A stretch of DNA of 64,000 bases from Piliocolobus tephrosceles (taxonomy: Eukaryota; Chordata; Mammalia; Primates; Cercopithecidae), in contig NC_045452.1 in assembly GCF_002776525.5 (NCBI RefSeq), forward strand, positions 25,733,189 through 25,797,188. The letters run 5' to 3'. Shown one piece after another: positions 31,813 to 42,400 of the stretch. The notes under the pieces are model-generated. The model was not told the DNA's origin. It did not search any database and saw nothing but the letters and a program-made list of their open reading frames with translations. The translations under genes were made by a program, and so were the position numbers. Each line of letters starts with the position of its first letter. Position 1 is the first letter of the stretch.

Positions 31813-32111
31813 GGCCGGGCGCAGTGGCTCACACTTGTAATCCCAGCACTTTGGGAGGCCAAGGAGGATGGATCGTCTGAGGTCAGGAGTTTGAGACCAG
31901 TCTGACCAACATGGTGAAACCCTGTCTCTACTAAAAATACAAAAATTAGACAGATGTGGTGGTGTGTGCCTGTAATCCCAGCTACTGAGGAGGCTGAGGC
32001 AGGAGAATTGCTTGAACCCAAGAGGCGGAGGTTGCAGTGAGCTGAGATCGTGCCACTGCACTCCAGCCTGGGCAACAGAAAGAGACTCCGTCTCAAAAAA
32101 AAAAAAAAAAA
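31813..32111 (+). repeat. Alu, full length, inserted at the tail of the previous Alu
   Basis: It starts GGCCGGGCGCAG after a G run and ends with A18. One pair of target repeats (AAGCCGGCCC / AAGCTGGCCC) flanks both Alus together, so this one probably entered the tail of the first. Confidence 0.95.
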
Positions 32112-32375
32112 GCTGGCCCAAACCCACCAAAACAAAAGATGGTGATGCAAGTGACCTCTGGTCATCCTCCTTGCTCATTATACACTAATAATAGTGCATT
32201 AACATGCCAAGAGATGCCATGGCAACATGAGGAAGTTACTCTATATGGTCTAAAATCTTCTGTAGTGAGCCTCTTAGTCCTGAGCATAGATCAGTTCAGT
32301 TAAACAGCCATGTCTCATTCCAGGAGGTGGCATTAAAGATGGACTAGCCCTCTACCTGTGATGTAGGCAATCAGA

Positions 32376-32686
32376 TTTCTTTCTTTTTATTTTGAAACAG
32401 GGTCTCGCTCTGTCACCCAGGCTGAAGTGCAATGGCACAATCATAGCTCACTGCAGCCTCACTCTCCTGGACTCAAGCAGGCATCCCACCACAGCCTTCT
32501 GAGTAGCTGGGACTACAGGTATATGCCACTACATGCAGCTAATTTTCTTTCTTTCTTTTTTTTTTTTTTTTCATAGGGGTCTCACTATGTTCAAGACCCA
32601 GGCTGGTCTTGAACTCCTGTACTCAAGTGATTCTGCTCAGCTTTCCAAAGTGCTAGGATTACCGATGTGAGCCACTGCACCTGGCC
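32376..32686 (-). repeat. Alu (AluJ type)
   Basis: This inverted dimer has target repeats GCAATCAGA at 32367-32375 and 32688-32696. Confidence 0.93.
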
Positions 32687-32739
32687 AGCAATCAGAGTTC
32701 TAATAAGAGACATTTCTATTGTGAACCTAAAGAATCCGA

Positions 32740-33355
32740 GACAAATCTTAACCAATTTAGAAAGTTTATTTTGCCAAGGTTAAGAACGCATCCATGACAC
32801 AACCTCAAGAGATCCCGAGGACATGTGCCCAAGGTGGTCATAGTACAGCTTGCTTTTATACATGTTAGGGAGACATAAGGCATCAATCAATACATGTAAG
32901 ATGTACGTTGGTTTTAACTGGAAATGTGGGACAACTTGAAATGGGGAGGTGGGTCAGGGCTTCCAGGTCTTAGGTAGGTTTAAAGATTTTCTGATTGGCA
33001 GTTGGTTGAAAGAGTTATGATCTAAAGCCCTGGAATCAATAGAAAAAAATGTCTGGATTACAATAAGGGGTTGTGGAGACCAAAGTTTTATCATGCAGAT
33101 GAAGACTCCATGTTGCAGGCTTTCAAGAAAATAGATTGTAAATGTTTCTTATCAGACTTAAGGTCTCTGTTGATGTTAAATGCTGGTTGACTTCTCCTGA
33201 ATTCCAAAAGGGAGGAGGGCATAATGAGTCATGTCTGACACCCACTACCCATCATGGCTTGGACCAGTTTTTCAGGTTAGCTTTGGGGTGCCGTTGGCTG
33301 AGAGGAAGGAGCCTGTTCAGATGACGGGGAACTTCGAATTTTAGTTTTGGTTTAC
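32740..33355 (-). repeat. LTR, antisense copy (left arm of an inverted LTR pair)
   Basis: Read on the minus strand it starts near 33355 (GTAAACCAAAACTAAAATTC) and runs to AATAAACTTTCTAAATTGG near 32755. That places an AATAAA signal close to the end, as in an LTR. The family is not identified. Confidence 0.55.
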
Positions 33356-33600
33356 GCTATAGAAACAGAAGAAAAACAAAAGTTAACTTTAGTGCAGTCA
33401 GTTTCTAGACTAGTTTTTTTTTCTTTAGAGTATGTAAACCAAAAATAAAATTCTAAGGTCCCCATCCCCCAAACCATCTGAACAGACCCCCTCCTCTCGG
33501 TCAAGGGCATCCCAAAGCTAACCTGAAAATCTATTTCAGGCTATGATGGGAAGTGGTGATCGGACATGCCTCGTTATATCCTCCTCCCTTTTGGAATCAC
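33200..33600. repeat. Large inverted repeat, arms about 155-165 bp, spacer about 78 bp
   Basis: The left arm 33200-33355 and right arm 33434-33600 are reverse complements at roughly 80% by eye. Shared blocks include CCAAAAGGGAGGAGG, CCCATCAT, TTTTCAGGTTAGCTTTGGG, CTGTTCAGATG and TTTTGGTTTAC. Both arms are the first part of the same LTR, facing each other. Confidence 0.85.
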
Positions 33601-33604
33601 TGAT

Positions 33605-34054
33605 AGAAAATACTCTTTTTTAATGTTTATAGTAGCTTTATTCATTCATAACAGCAAAAACTGTAAACAAAGAATTAACATATTCCTTCACTGAGCAAAT
33701 GGTTAAACAAACTATGGTACATTCATACTACGGAATACTATTTATCAGTAAAGAAGGAATGAATGATTGATAAATGCAACAACCTGGATGAATCTCCAGA
33801 GAATCATGCTGAATGTAAAAAGAGAAGCCCCAAAGGTTACATGCTGTATTATTTCCATTTATGCAGTATTCTTGAAATAACAAAATTACAAAAATGGAGA
33901 ATAGATGAGTGGTTGTTATGGGTTAAGGAGAGGGTGGGAGCAGAAGGGAAATGAGTGTGCCTATAAAAGGACGTATGAGGGCCCCTTTTTGATAGATTAC
34001 ATGGAAGTGATCTATCAATGCCAGTATCTTGGTTGTGATATTGCACTATAGTTT
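33605..34054 (+). repeat. Old L1 3' UTR fragment
   Basis: The order is 'tttattcattcataacagcaaaaactg', 'acattcatactacggaatactatttatcag', then 'agaatagatgagtggttgttatggg'. Confidence 0.65.
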
Positions 34055-34965
34055 GTTAAAAATGTTTTATTTCCATAGGTAGCTGGGGAACAGGTGGTGT
34101 TTGGTTACATGAGTATGTTCTTTGGTGGTGATTTGTGAGATTTTGGTGCACCCATCACCCGAGCTGTATACACTGCACCCAATTTGTAGTATTTTATCCC
34201 TCACCTCCTTCCCACCCTTTCCCCCTGAGTCTCCAAAGACCATTATGTCATTCTTATGCCTTTGCATCCTCATAGCTTAGTTCTCACTTAGGAGTGAGAA
34301 CATACAATGTTTGGTTTTCCATTTCTGAGTTACTTCACTTAGAATATAGCCTCCAATCTTATCCAGATTGCTGCAAATACCGTTAATTCGTTTATTTTTA
34401 TGGCTGAGTAGCATTCCATCATATATATACACCGCAGTGGTTCCACTCATTCATTGATGGACATTTGGGTTGGTTCCACATTTTTGCAATTGATAATTGT
34501 ACTGCTATAAACATGCTTGTGAAATATCTTTTTCATATAATGACTTCTTTTCCTCTGGGTAGACACCCAGTAGTGGGATTGCTGGATCAAATGGTAGTTC
34601 TACTTTTAGTTCTTTAAGGAGTCTCCCCACTGTGTTCCATAGTGGTTGTGCTGGTTCACACTCCCACTAGCAGTGTAGAAGTGTTCCCTGTTCACCGCAT
34701 CCATGCCAACATCTATTACTGTTTGATTTTTTGGTGTGGCCATTCTTGCAGGAGTAAGGTGCTATTGCATTGCAGTTTGGATTTGCATTTCCCTGATCAT
34801 CAGTGATGTTGAGCTTTTTTTCATATGTGTGTTTGCCATTGTGTATCTTCTTTTGAGATTTGTCTATTCAATTTGTTTCAATTTGCCAATTTGTTTGAGT
34901 TCATTGTAGATTCTGGGTATTATTCATTTGTCAGATGAATAGCCTGATTCCTTGTCAGTTTAATT
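34055..34965 (-). repeat. Primate L1 (L1P) 3' end, 5' truncated
   Basis: Minus-strand L1 text shows 'accaaaatctcacaaatcaccacc' near 34125-34150 and the ORF2 tail through 34930. It is less diverged than the neighbouring L1M pieces. The ORF2 frame is broken by stops. Confidence 0.85.
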
Positions 34966-35309
34966 TACTATGGGTCACCCCCGTCCTACATTTGCATTTG
35001 CACTTTCCCTTTCAGAATGACTCCCTACCAACCCAAATTCTAGTATCCGTAAAGACCCAGTTCAGAAACCAGTTCCTCTGTGGCTAATCCCTCCTGAAAT
35101 CATTTCTCCTTCCCCTGACATGGTGGCATTTATTACATGTGTTATGGGCTCGGAGAGTAGCTGGGGGCTCTTTAGAAACCAGCTAGTCCAACTCTTGACT
35201 TTCAAGACAAGAAATTGAGGAGCTGATCGAGGAAAAGACTTGCTCAGCGTCCTAGAGCAGGTGCACGAGGAAGCTGTGATCGTCAGGGATCTTTCCGCTG
35301 CCTGGAGCA

Positions 35310-35455
35310 CAGACTTGGGCATTTCCAGATCAGCCACTTGCCTCTCTGAGCTTCAGTTTCCTCACCCATAAAATGGGGAGGATAATGCCTACCTCTCAGG
35401 GTTGCAGTGAGATTTAGATGATGGGCTTTGTAAACTGCAAGGTGATGTGTACTTT
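35310..35455 (+). repeat. MIR fragment
   Basis: The order is 'ctctctgagcttcagtttcctcacccataaaatggggaggataatgcctacctctcagggttg'. A reverse MIR piece and L2-like text lie just before it (35000-35280). Confidence 0.75.
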
Positions 35456-35973
35456 TGAGGGTTGCATTACCTGTTATCTCCATGGAGATAGCATCAGAGG
35501 CATGGGAGCTCCTTGGAGAAGGGATCTGCCTCAGGCATCAGAAAACACCCAGCACACAACTGGTGCTCAGAAAGCCAGGCAGGGAGGCTTGTAGCTGGCC
35601 CAGGATTGTGGCCCACAAGTGAGAGCCATAGCTGCTCCAGGGCTCCAGGGCTCAGAGAGGTTTCTGGCTGGGATACCAGGGGAAAGAAGAGTGTGGAAGA
35701 CCCAGAACTTCAGCAGACTTGATGGGAGACCATGATACAGGGGCCAGAGAGAGCACTGACATCACACAAGTCTGGACTCCAGTGGCAACTCTTCCGTGTT
35801 TTGCCTGGACTACTCTCCACCCAGGGGCTGAAGTGAGGCTCACAGGAGGCCCCTGGTGGGTGACACACCCAGTCTGGTGCCCAGCATGCTGTAAAATGTA
35901 ATTAACACACTTTCACTCCCCACTGCCCCTTTCTGAGCAGTCATCAAGGTCATTTGATATAGTCTGCAGTAAG

Positions 35974-35977
35974 CAAT

Positions 35978-36024
<47 letters not shown>

Positions 36025-36028
36025 TTTT
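35974..36028 (-). repeat. (TTTA)n microsatellite at Alu tail
   Basis: About 13 TTTA units run directly into the inverted Alu that follows. They probably grew from its A-rich tail. Confidence 0.95.
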
Positions 36029-36311
36029 TTAGACGGAGTCTCACTCTGTTGCCCAAGCTAGAGTGTAGTGGTGCGATCTCAGCCCGCTGCAACCTCCACC
36101 TCCCAGGTTCAAGAAATTCTTGTGCCTCAGCCTCCTGAGTAGCTGGGACTACAGGCACCCGCCACCATGCCTGGATAGTTTTTATAGTTTTAGTAGAGAT
36201 GGGGTTTCACTATGTTGGCCAAGCTAGTCTTGTACTCCTAACCTCAAGTGGTCTGCCTGCCTTGGCCTCCCAAAGTTCTGGGATTACAGGCGTGAGCCAC
36301 TGTGCCCGACC
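36029..36311 (-). repeat. Alu, full length
   Basis: This is a complete inverted dimer with moderate divergence. Confidence 0.94.
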
Positions 36312-36339
36312 ATGAGCACTTAATTTTATCAAGTAAATA

Positions 36340-36485
36340 TTCCATGAGGTATGTGTTATCATCTCCATTCTATCCAAGAGTGGACTGAGGCCTTGAGACG
36401 TGAGGAATTTCCCTGCGTCACATCAATGCTGACTTGTAGAGATGGGACTCGAACCCAGGTCAGCCTGAATTCAGAGCCCAGGATC
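36340..36485 (-). repeat. MIR fragment
   Basis: It contains the reverse core 'ccaagagtggactgaggcc' and 'gagatgggactcgaacccaggtcagcc'. Confidence 0.7.
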
Positions 36486-37790
36486 CCTTTTCTGCTCCAT
36501 AATGTGGGGCTGTGTCAGGAGGATCCTGGTAACAAGTTGGGGATTCTGACCTGGGTCAGTTCCTAGGCTGTCAGCTGGGCCACCTCTAGGCTCCAGGAAG
36601 GGCATGACACCAATGGTAGATGATGGCTCTATAAGCAAGGTCAAGCTCATTCATTCTGAGGCTACATTAATAGAGGCAGTGGTCAGTAGGTGGGAGCTGA
36701 AAGACAATTTAGAAACAGTACTGGCCATATCACCTCCGGGGCACTGCTGGACTCCATGCTCCCAGAAGGTTGTGAACAAACTCGGGGTGTGGGACTGGAG
36801 CTCCCTGAACAGCATCACTGGATTGGCGATGTCCCTGAGGAGTGGTTGTAAGGTGTGAGCTGTTCACCGTGAAGAAGAGTGGCCTCAGAAGATCAATACC
36901 CTTCAGCCCCTCTCTCCAGGCAGGCAGAGCAAGCAGAGTCTGTGGATCCAGGGTACAGAGCTGGGATCCATGGGGAAGCCGCAGGCAGTTGGATTTTAAC
37001 ACCACATGAGCAAATATCCAAGAGTTAAATAAGATAGAAACCAGGGAAGTGCTTAAAAACAGTGAAGTCCTGCCAGGGATGCTGGTGAATGGTCTCTGCC
37101 ATTGTCAAGTTGCCAGCAGATAACTTTGACGCATGAGCCACAAATAATAGAGATCAAAGAGACGTTTTCAGAGCAGAATGTTGTAAGCAATTGAGATATT
37201 CAACCATCTGAGCCAGAAACATTTTCCCACACCCTGCTTGGCAACGGAGGGTGATGGAGAGTGAGGTGGGAGGGGCCAACTATCTTTCCCTGGTCTAAGT
37301 CACAAAGGAAAGCAATGGAGACAAAGCACAGGTCAAAGTCCCCGCTATGTAAGGAACTGACAAGGGAGGGGTGATCAAGGGAGGCTGAGTTCCTGTGGAC
37401 ATGGAGGCCTGTGTCTGTGACAACGGACAAAGGGCAGGGAGCAAGAATATTCCTAAAGTCCTCTAAATCCTTCACCTGGTGACCCAGGTAGCCAGGTCTC
37501 CCCTCTCCACCAGGGGAGAAATCCCAAACCCAGCTTCTGAGGGTGGAGACAGTGCATAGAGCATGCCAGCTCTGCAGTGTTGTGCGAGCCACAGGCCACC
37601 TGGCTCCAAGTGGGACAGCCTTTTTCTGAGGCAGGGACAGCATCCCTGCCTGTCCCCACCCAGGAGACGACCAGAGGGGTAGAGGCCTGCTCAGACCCAG
37701 GGGGTCCTGGAGGGAAGGGGACAGCCTCCTGCATGCTCACCGTCTGCCCCTTCCTCCTCCTTTTCCAATCCCACCGCAGCCCTGGGCCCT
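36486..37790. other. Intergenic, nothing recognised
   Basis: No Alu, L1 or coding exon was seen. The open frames are short and lack known domains. Confidence 0.45.
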
Positions 37791-37879
37791 CCTTTCCTCC
37801 ACTCGCTCCCTTCTCTCACATTTGCTCCCCAAATCCATACCCCTCGCCATGCCCCGACAGTGCCCTCCTGACCCAGCCC

Positions 37880-38270
37880 CTGCCTGCCCCACTCCCTCCA
37901 CACCCACTCACTGCGGGCCCTTCTCTCCTTCAGTCTCACCCCAGAGCCTTTGCACCTGCCGTTGCCTCCACCTGCAAAACCCAGCCTCTCATCCTCAGTC
38001 TCAGCTCAGCTGTCGCCTCCTCAGGAAGGCCTTCCTGGGCCACCCGGGCCAATGTTGCTTTCACCCCCACCCTGCCCCACTCTCACCCAATTTTGTTTTC
38101 TTCATGGCCCCACCGCTCCTGGAAAAAATCTCATATTTACATTTTCCTGTTCGCTGTTCAGCGTCTGCTCCCACACTCCCACCAGAATGTAAGGTTTCTT
38201 CAAGACTGTGTCCCCAGGGCCTATAACTCACTAAGCATAAGCTGAATAAATGAATGAAAGAATGAATGAG
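37880..38270 (+). repeat. L2, 3' half
   Basis: The order is 'agagcctttgcacctgccg', 'ctcaggaaggccttcctgggccaccc', 'ccaccagaatgtaagg', then 'ctgaataaatgaatgaaagaatgaatg'. Confidence 0.75.
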
Positions 38271-38282
38271 TGGCTCATTGTC

Positions 38283-38508
38283 TCTTTATTTATTTATTTA
38301 TTTAGAGACAGGGGCTCCCTTTGTTGCCTGGGCTGGGGTGCAGTGGCGTGATCCTGGTTCACTGCAGCCTTGACCTCCTGGGCTCAAATGATCCTCCAAC
38401 TTCAGCCTCCCAAGTAGGCAGGACTATAGGCATGCACCAACATGCCCAGCTAAGTTTGTATTATTTTTTTTTAGAGACGGGGTCTCACTATGCTGCCCAG
38501 GCTGGTCA
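38283..38508 (-). repeat. Alu, truncated, with TTTA tail
   Basis: This is an inverted Alu lacking the last part of its left arm. (TTTA)5 stands at its head. Confidence 0.9.
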
Positions 38509-39381
38509 TTTTCTCTTTAGTTCCCACGTGTGTTCCATTGCTTCCTGTTCTCACTCACGCCTCCATGTATCCAACCTCCTCATCTCCACAGATGCTGAGC
38601 ATTTCCTTAGGGCCTGGCCAGGGGCACAGCATGGGTCCCGCTCTGCCAATGGGGAGAGCAGTGACTCGTGGAGAGGCCAGAGGCCTGGTGTCCCTGGCAT
38701 CCTCTCTACCCGAGGTAGAGGCACAGCTACGTCACAAACCTGCAGGAATGAGGCTGTAGGGGCAGCAGGGGCCACTGGGCCCAACAGAAGCACACACAGC
38801 TAGGATCCTGAAACGACCCGGACCCCTGTCTCCTCCCGCTTCCTGCCAGGGCCTTCCACCCTCTGGACCTGATAGAAAGTCAGAAGTCAAGGTTTCCTGA
38901 GTGGGATAGATCCCGGGGGTCACCCCCAAGGGCCACTACAGGACTGAGAAAGAGTCTGGGGGGGAGCACCCCCATCCCATCATCTCGATTGGCTCCTCTG
39001 GTCTCTGACGTGGGCATCAGGCACTTTCTCCGTCTTCTGTGAGGTGCTCCGTGGGCAGCTCCACAGCAGAACAGGAGCCCATCTCCCCGGCAATGCTGTC
39101 CTCCTAGCCCCCGTGGAAATTCTGGAAATAAGACGTGTCTCTGCGGCTGTCCTGCTTTGTCTCCCTGATGAGACGGGGCAAGAGGTAGGGCAGGTGACCT
39201 GGGTACACAGTGACCGGGGACATGCTGACAGGCTGCGCCCCAGGGAACTGGCTCCAAGCTGCAGGGTCTCCACGGAGATTGGCAGGGCCTCCTCCCGCTG
39301 GGGCAGATGTGGGCACACAGGACAAAGGCCAGAGCAGGAATCAAGGGACACCAATCACTGGGCTGGCCCAGCTCAGTCCCC

Positions 39382-39472
39382 TCAGGCCTGCTGGGTGGGC
39401 CTGAGCTCCTCCGTATAAGGAGCTATCTGGGGTTGGAGGGGGCTTGTTTCCAGGACGTCAGTGGCTGGAGGG
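39382..39472 (-). CDS. PNPLA5: PNPLA5 exon 9, C-terminus and stop
   Basis: It completes Ser400, encodes residues 401-429 (PPATDVLETS to RPTQQA) and ends in TGA at 39384-39382. The acceptor CACAG ends at 39473. I did not find a clear AATAAA for this strand in the 600 bp downstream, so the 3' end of the mRNA is not placed. Confidence 0.93.
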
Positions 39473-42400
39473 CTGTGGAGGGAGCAGAAGCCACGGGTAA
39501 GTGCCTGGGGCTTGGGAAGGGTAGGTGAAACCACGTGGGTGCAGGCGCAGCCATAGTGAGCCCAGGTCACTCTTCCCCCAGATCCTGCTCTGAGGGAGGA
39601 CCTGTGGCCCTCAATGTGGCTGAGCTGGAAGTGTCAGGGAGGTTTTGGGATGGCCACTCCCCAGAGGACTGCACTGATGTCCCTGCTAAACAGATAGCTG
39701 TCGAGTGCACGGGGGAGGGCCGCAGGGGACCCCCAAGTCTGGAGGGCCGGTCAGAGGAGAGGGACCAGGCCAGACCACACACAGGGCCAGCCTCATCCGA
39801 GGTCACATGGGGACGTCTGCAACAATGGCAGGAGGACTGGCAGGGAGCTCGTGAAGCCACAAGAGGCACCTGTCCCATGGGCGGCCCCGTGACTGCACCC
39901 GGCAGGTCATGCGGACTGACCAAGGTGACTGTCATAGAGTGTCTAGCACAGGTCGGGTGCACAGCAGTGACCAACATGTGCCAATGGCTGCATGAGTAGG
40001 CCAGAGGGATGCGGGTAAGCAGGTGGGCAGGCAGATGGCATGGACAGCCTGCCCAGGGTCCAGGGAAGCAGCTGGTGCGATCCCCCCAGCAGAGCCACCC
40101 CCCTCCGCCCCTGCCCTCTGCCCACCTCACCTGATGAGCCCAAGGAGCTGGGCCTTGGTCCTGGAGAAAACCTCGAGGGCCACGCTCCTCAGCAGGCCCT
40201 GCATCCACCACAAGTCCGCTGGCACATCGGGCAGCCACGCCACCAACCTGGAGGAAGGGGCAGGTCAGCTTTGCCCAGGTAAGCCTGGGGTGTGGCCCCA
40301 CTGAACCCACCCTCCCAGGGGCCCCTGCACCTGAGGGCTGCCCAGGTTGGGGGAAGAAGTGTCAGCAGTGTCGACCACTGTTGCAGAGCAAGTCAGAGCC
40401 ACAGGGGCACCTGCAGGGTTGGAATGATCCGAAATGGACTCTGAACTTGGTAGAGGTGGCCAGGCCTTAGGGTCCTTGACTCTCAAGGAAACAAGTGGGA
40501 AGCGCAGGGAGGGAGACAGTGGGCCTTTGGGGTCCAGCTGGCTTGAGGGTACAGCCCAGCTTCCCTGCCCATCAGCTGGGTGACCTGCACAGGTCAGGAA
40601 ACCTGTCTGGGCGTCCGTTTCTTCACCTGTCAAATTAGGACAGTCACCTCACCCGTAGTTCCTAATGTCCTCCTTATCTCCATCCATTTCTCTCTTTTCC
40701 CTCCAGGCCAGCCCCTGCCCTCCCCACCCCACGCCCCTGTGTCCACTCTCCTCTCAGAAGCTGCTGGCCCTCCAAAAACACAGCTGACAGAGCCCCCTTT
40801 TGCTCAAGATGCCCCGTGGTTCCCCACTGCCTCCATGGTGGAGCCAGCCCCAGATTCAGGGTCCTCGGAACTGCGTCCTATCCCAGCACAGAGGAGAGAG
40901 ACCATGAGTCTGTCTGCAGGGCCACAGTCCTATAGGGCCAGGCCTGAGAAAGCTCTGGCCAGGCACCTCAGACACCGACCACTGCAGGGCCTCCACCTGC
41001 ACCACAGCACCCTTGGAGGGGTCCCTACACCAGAGTTCAAACTAGGCTTGCAGTCCAGAGAGTGTGGTGTGGTGGCAAGACATAAGCGGGACTGTCACCT
41101 CCCTTGTTCTGGACCACCTGCCTCTATTAATGCAACCTACGTTGTTGAACATATGTATTGTGAAAAATACAAAGAGTGAACTTCCCTGTGGTCTGGGCAG
41201 GCTCCCCTTTGGGGCTCACACAATGAATTTGTTTTTAACTGAAAAGGTTGGACTTTACATTTATACTTTTGGATTTCAACTCGTGGTTTCTGTAAACAGC
41301 TCAGCATGAGGAGAATCTGTCGGTAGAAAGCTCTCTCCTGGCTTTGGGCCACTGGCAATTTAAACAGCAGGACTGACTCATGCATTAACTCAACACTGAG
41401 CAGGACAGAGACCTGTGGCTCACCGTCACAGACCTTCTTCCGGAGAAGAGAGAATTTTAAACAATACACATCTCCCCATGCCACCTCCCTGCTCAAACCC
41501 TTCCCAGCCTTTCCACCACTCTCTGGACAAAGACTAGCTAAGCCGGCTCCAGAGCTCTGTGCACCTGCCCCACCAGCCTCCTCTGCCTCGTCTTCTGCGG
41601 CAGTAAAGCTGAGGCTCCAGCTTTACTGGCCTGCCTTCCTGCTCCTCGAACGGGCCTTTCTACCTCCTGCCCCTGGGCCTTTGCACGTGCTGTTCCATCT
41701 GCCTAGAACATTCTCCTTGTCCTCTTTGCCTGGTGGATGCTGACTCATCCTTCAGATTATAGCCTGAGTCATCTCCTCCGGGCAGCCTTCCCTGGCCAGA
41801 GAGTCCCTAGATTGAGCTGTGCAGCTGGAAGCTAGGCCTCTCCCAGGGAACCTCTAGGTGGGGCTGTAGTTACAGGTGAGTGTGTGATAATCTGTAGGTG
41901 GTGAGCTCCACCAGGCCAGGAGCTGGGTCTGGGTCAGGGCTGCTTCCACGGTCCACAGCCAGGCCTTGGCCCCTGAGAGATCCTCAGCAACTGCTGGTGG
42001 AATGAATGAACAACTGACACAGAGGGATACATTAACCAGCAAGTTAGAATGTTACTGAGGGCCTAACCACAGCCGGCCTGACTTGGAAGGGGCTTGTTTT
42101 ACAGAAAAGGAACCTGTAGTGGTGGGCTCAGGCCTGTCGTCCTAGAACTCTGGGAGGCTGAGGCGGGCAGATTGCCTGAGCTCAGGAGTTTGTGACCAGC
42201 CTGCGCAACAAGGTGAAATCCTGTCTCTACTAAAATACAAAAAAATTAGCCGAGTATGGCGGTGTGTGCCCGTGGTCCCAGCTACTTAGGAGGCTGAGGC
42301 AGGAGAACTGCTTGAACCCAGGAGGCAGAGGTTGCAGTGAGCCAAGATCATGCCACTGCACTCCAGCCTGGGCAATAGAGTAAGATTCCGTCAAAAAAAA

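Larger units (their letters stand above)
31366..32366 (+). repeat. ERV1-type LTR split by two Alus
   Basis: LTR text starts 'tgagacctactgggctgcattccc' and continues 'taggcattcttagtcaccgaatgagata' up to 'aaagaagccggccc'. It resumes after the Alus with 'aagctggcccaaacccaccaaaac', 'gcaagtgacctctggtcatcctcc' and 'tgccatggcaacatgaggaagttactctatatggtc'. No internal retroviral genes are present. Confidence 0.6.

Noticed and set aside
36486..37200. Possible processed pseudogene in the intergenic region
   Set aside because: I could not match the frames to any known protein, and there is no poly-A tail or target repeat.
39567..40310. 247-codon open frame on the minus strand
   Set aside because: It overlaps PNPLA5 exon 8 in a different frame and spans an intron. 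It has no known domain.
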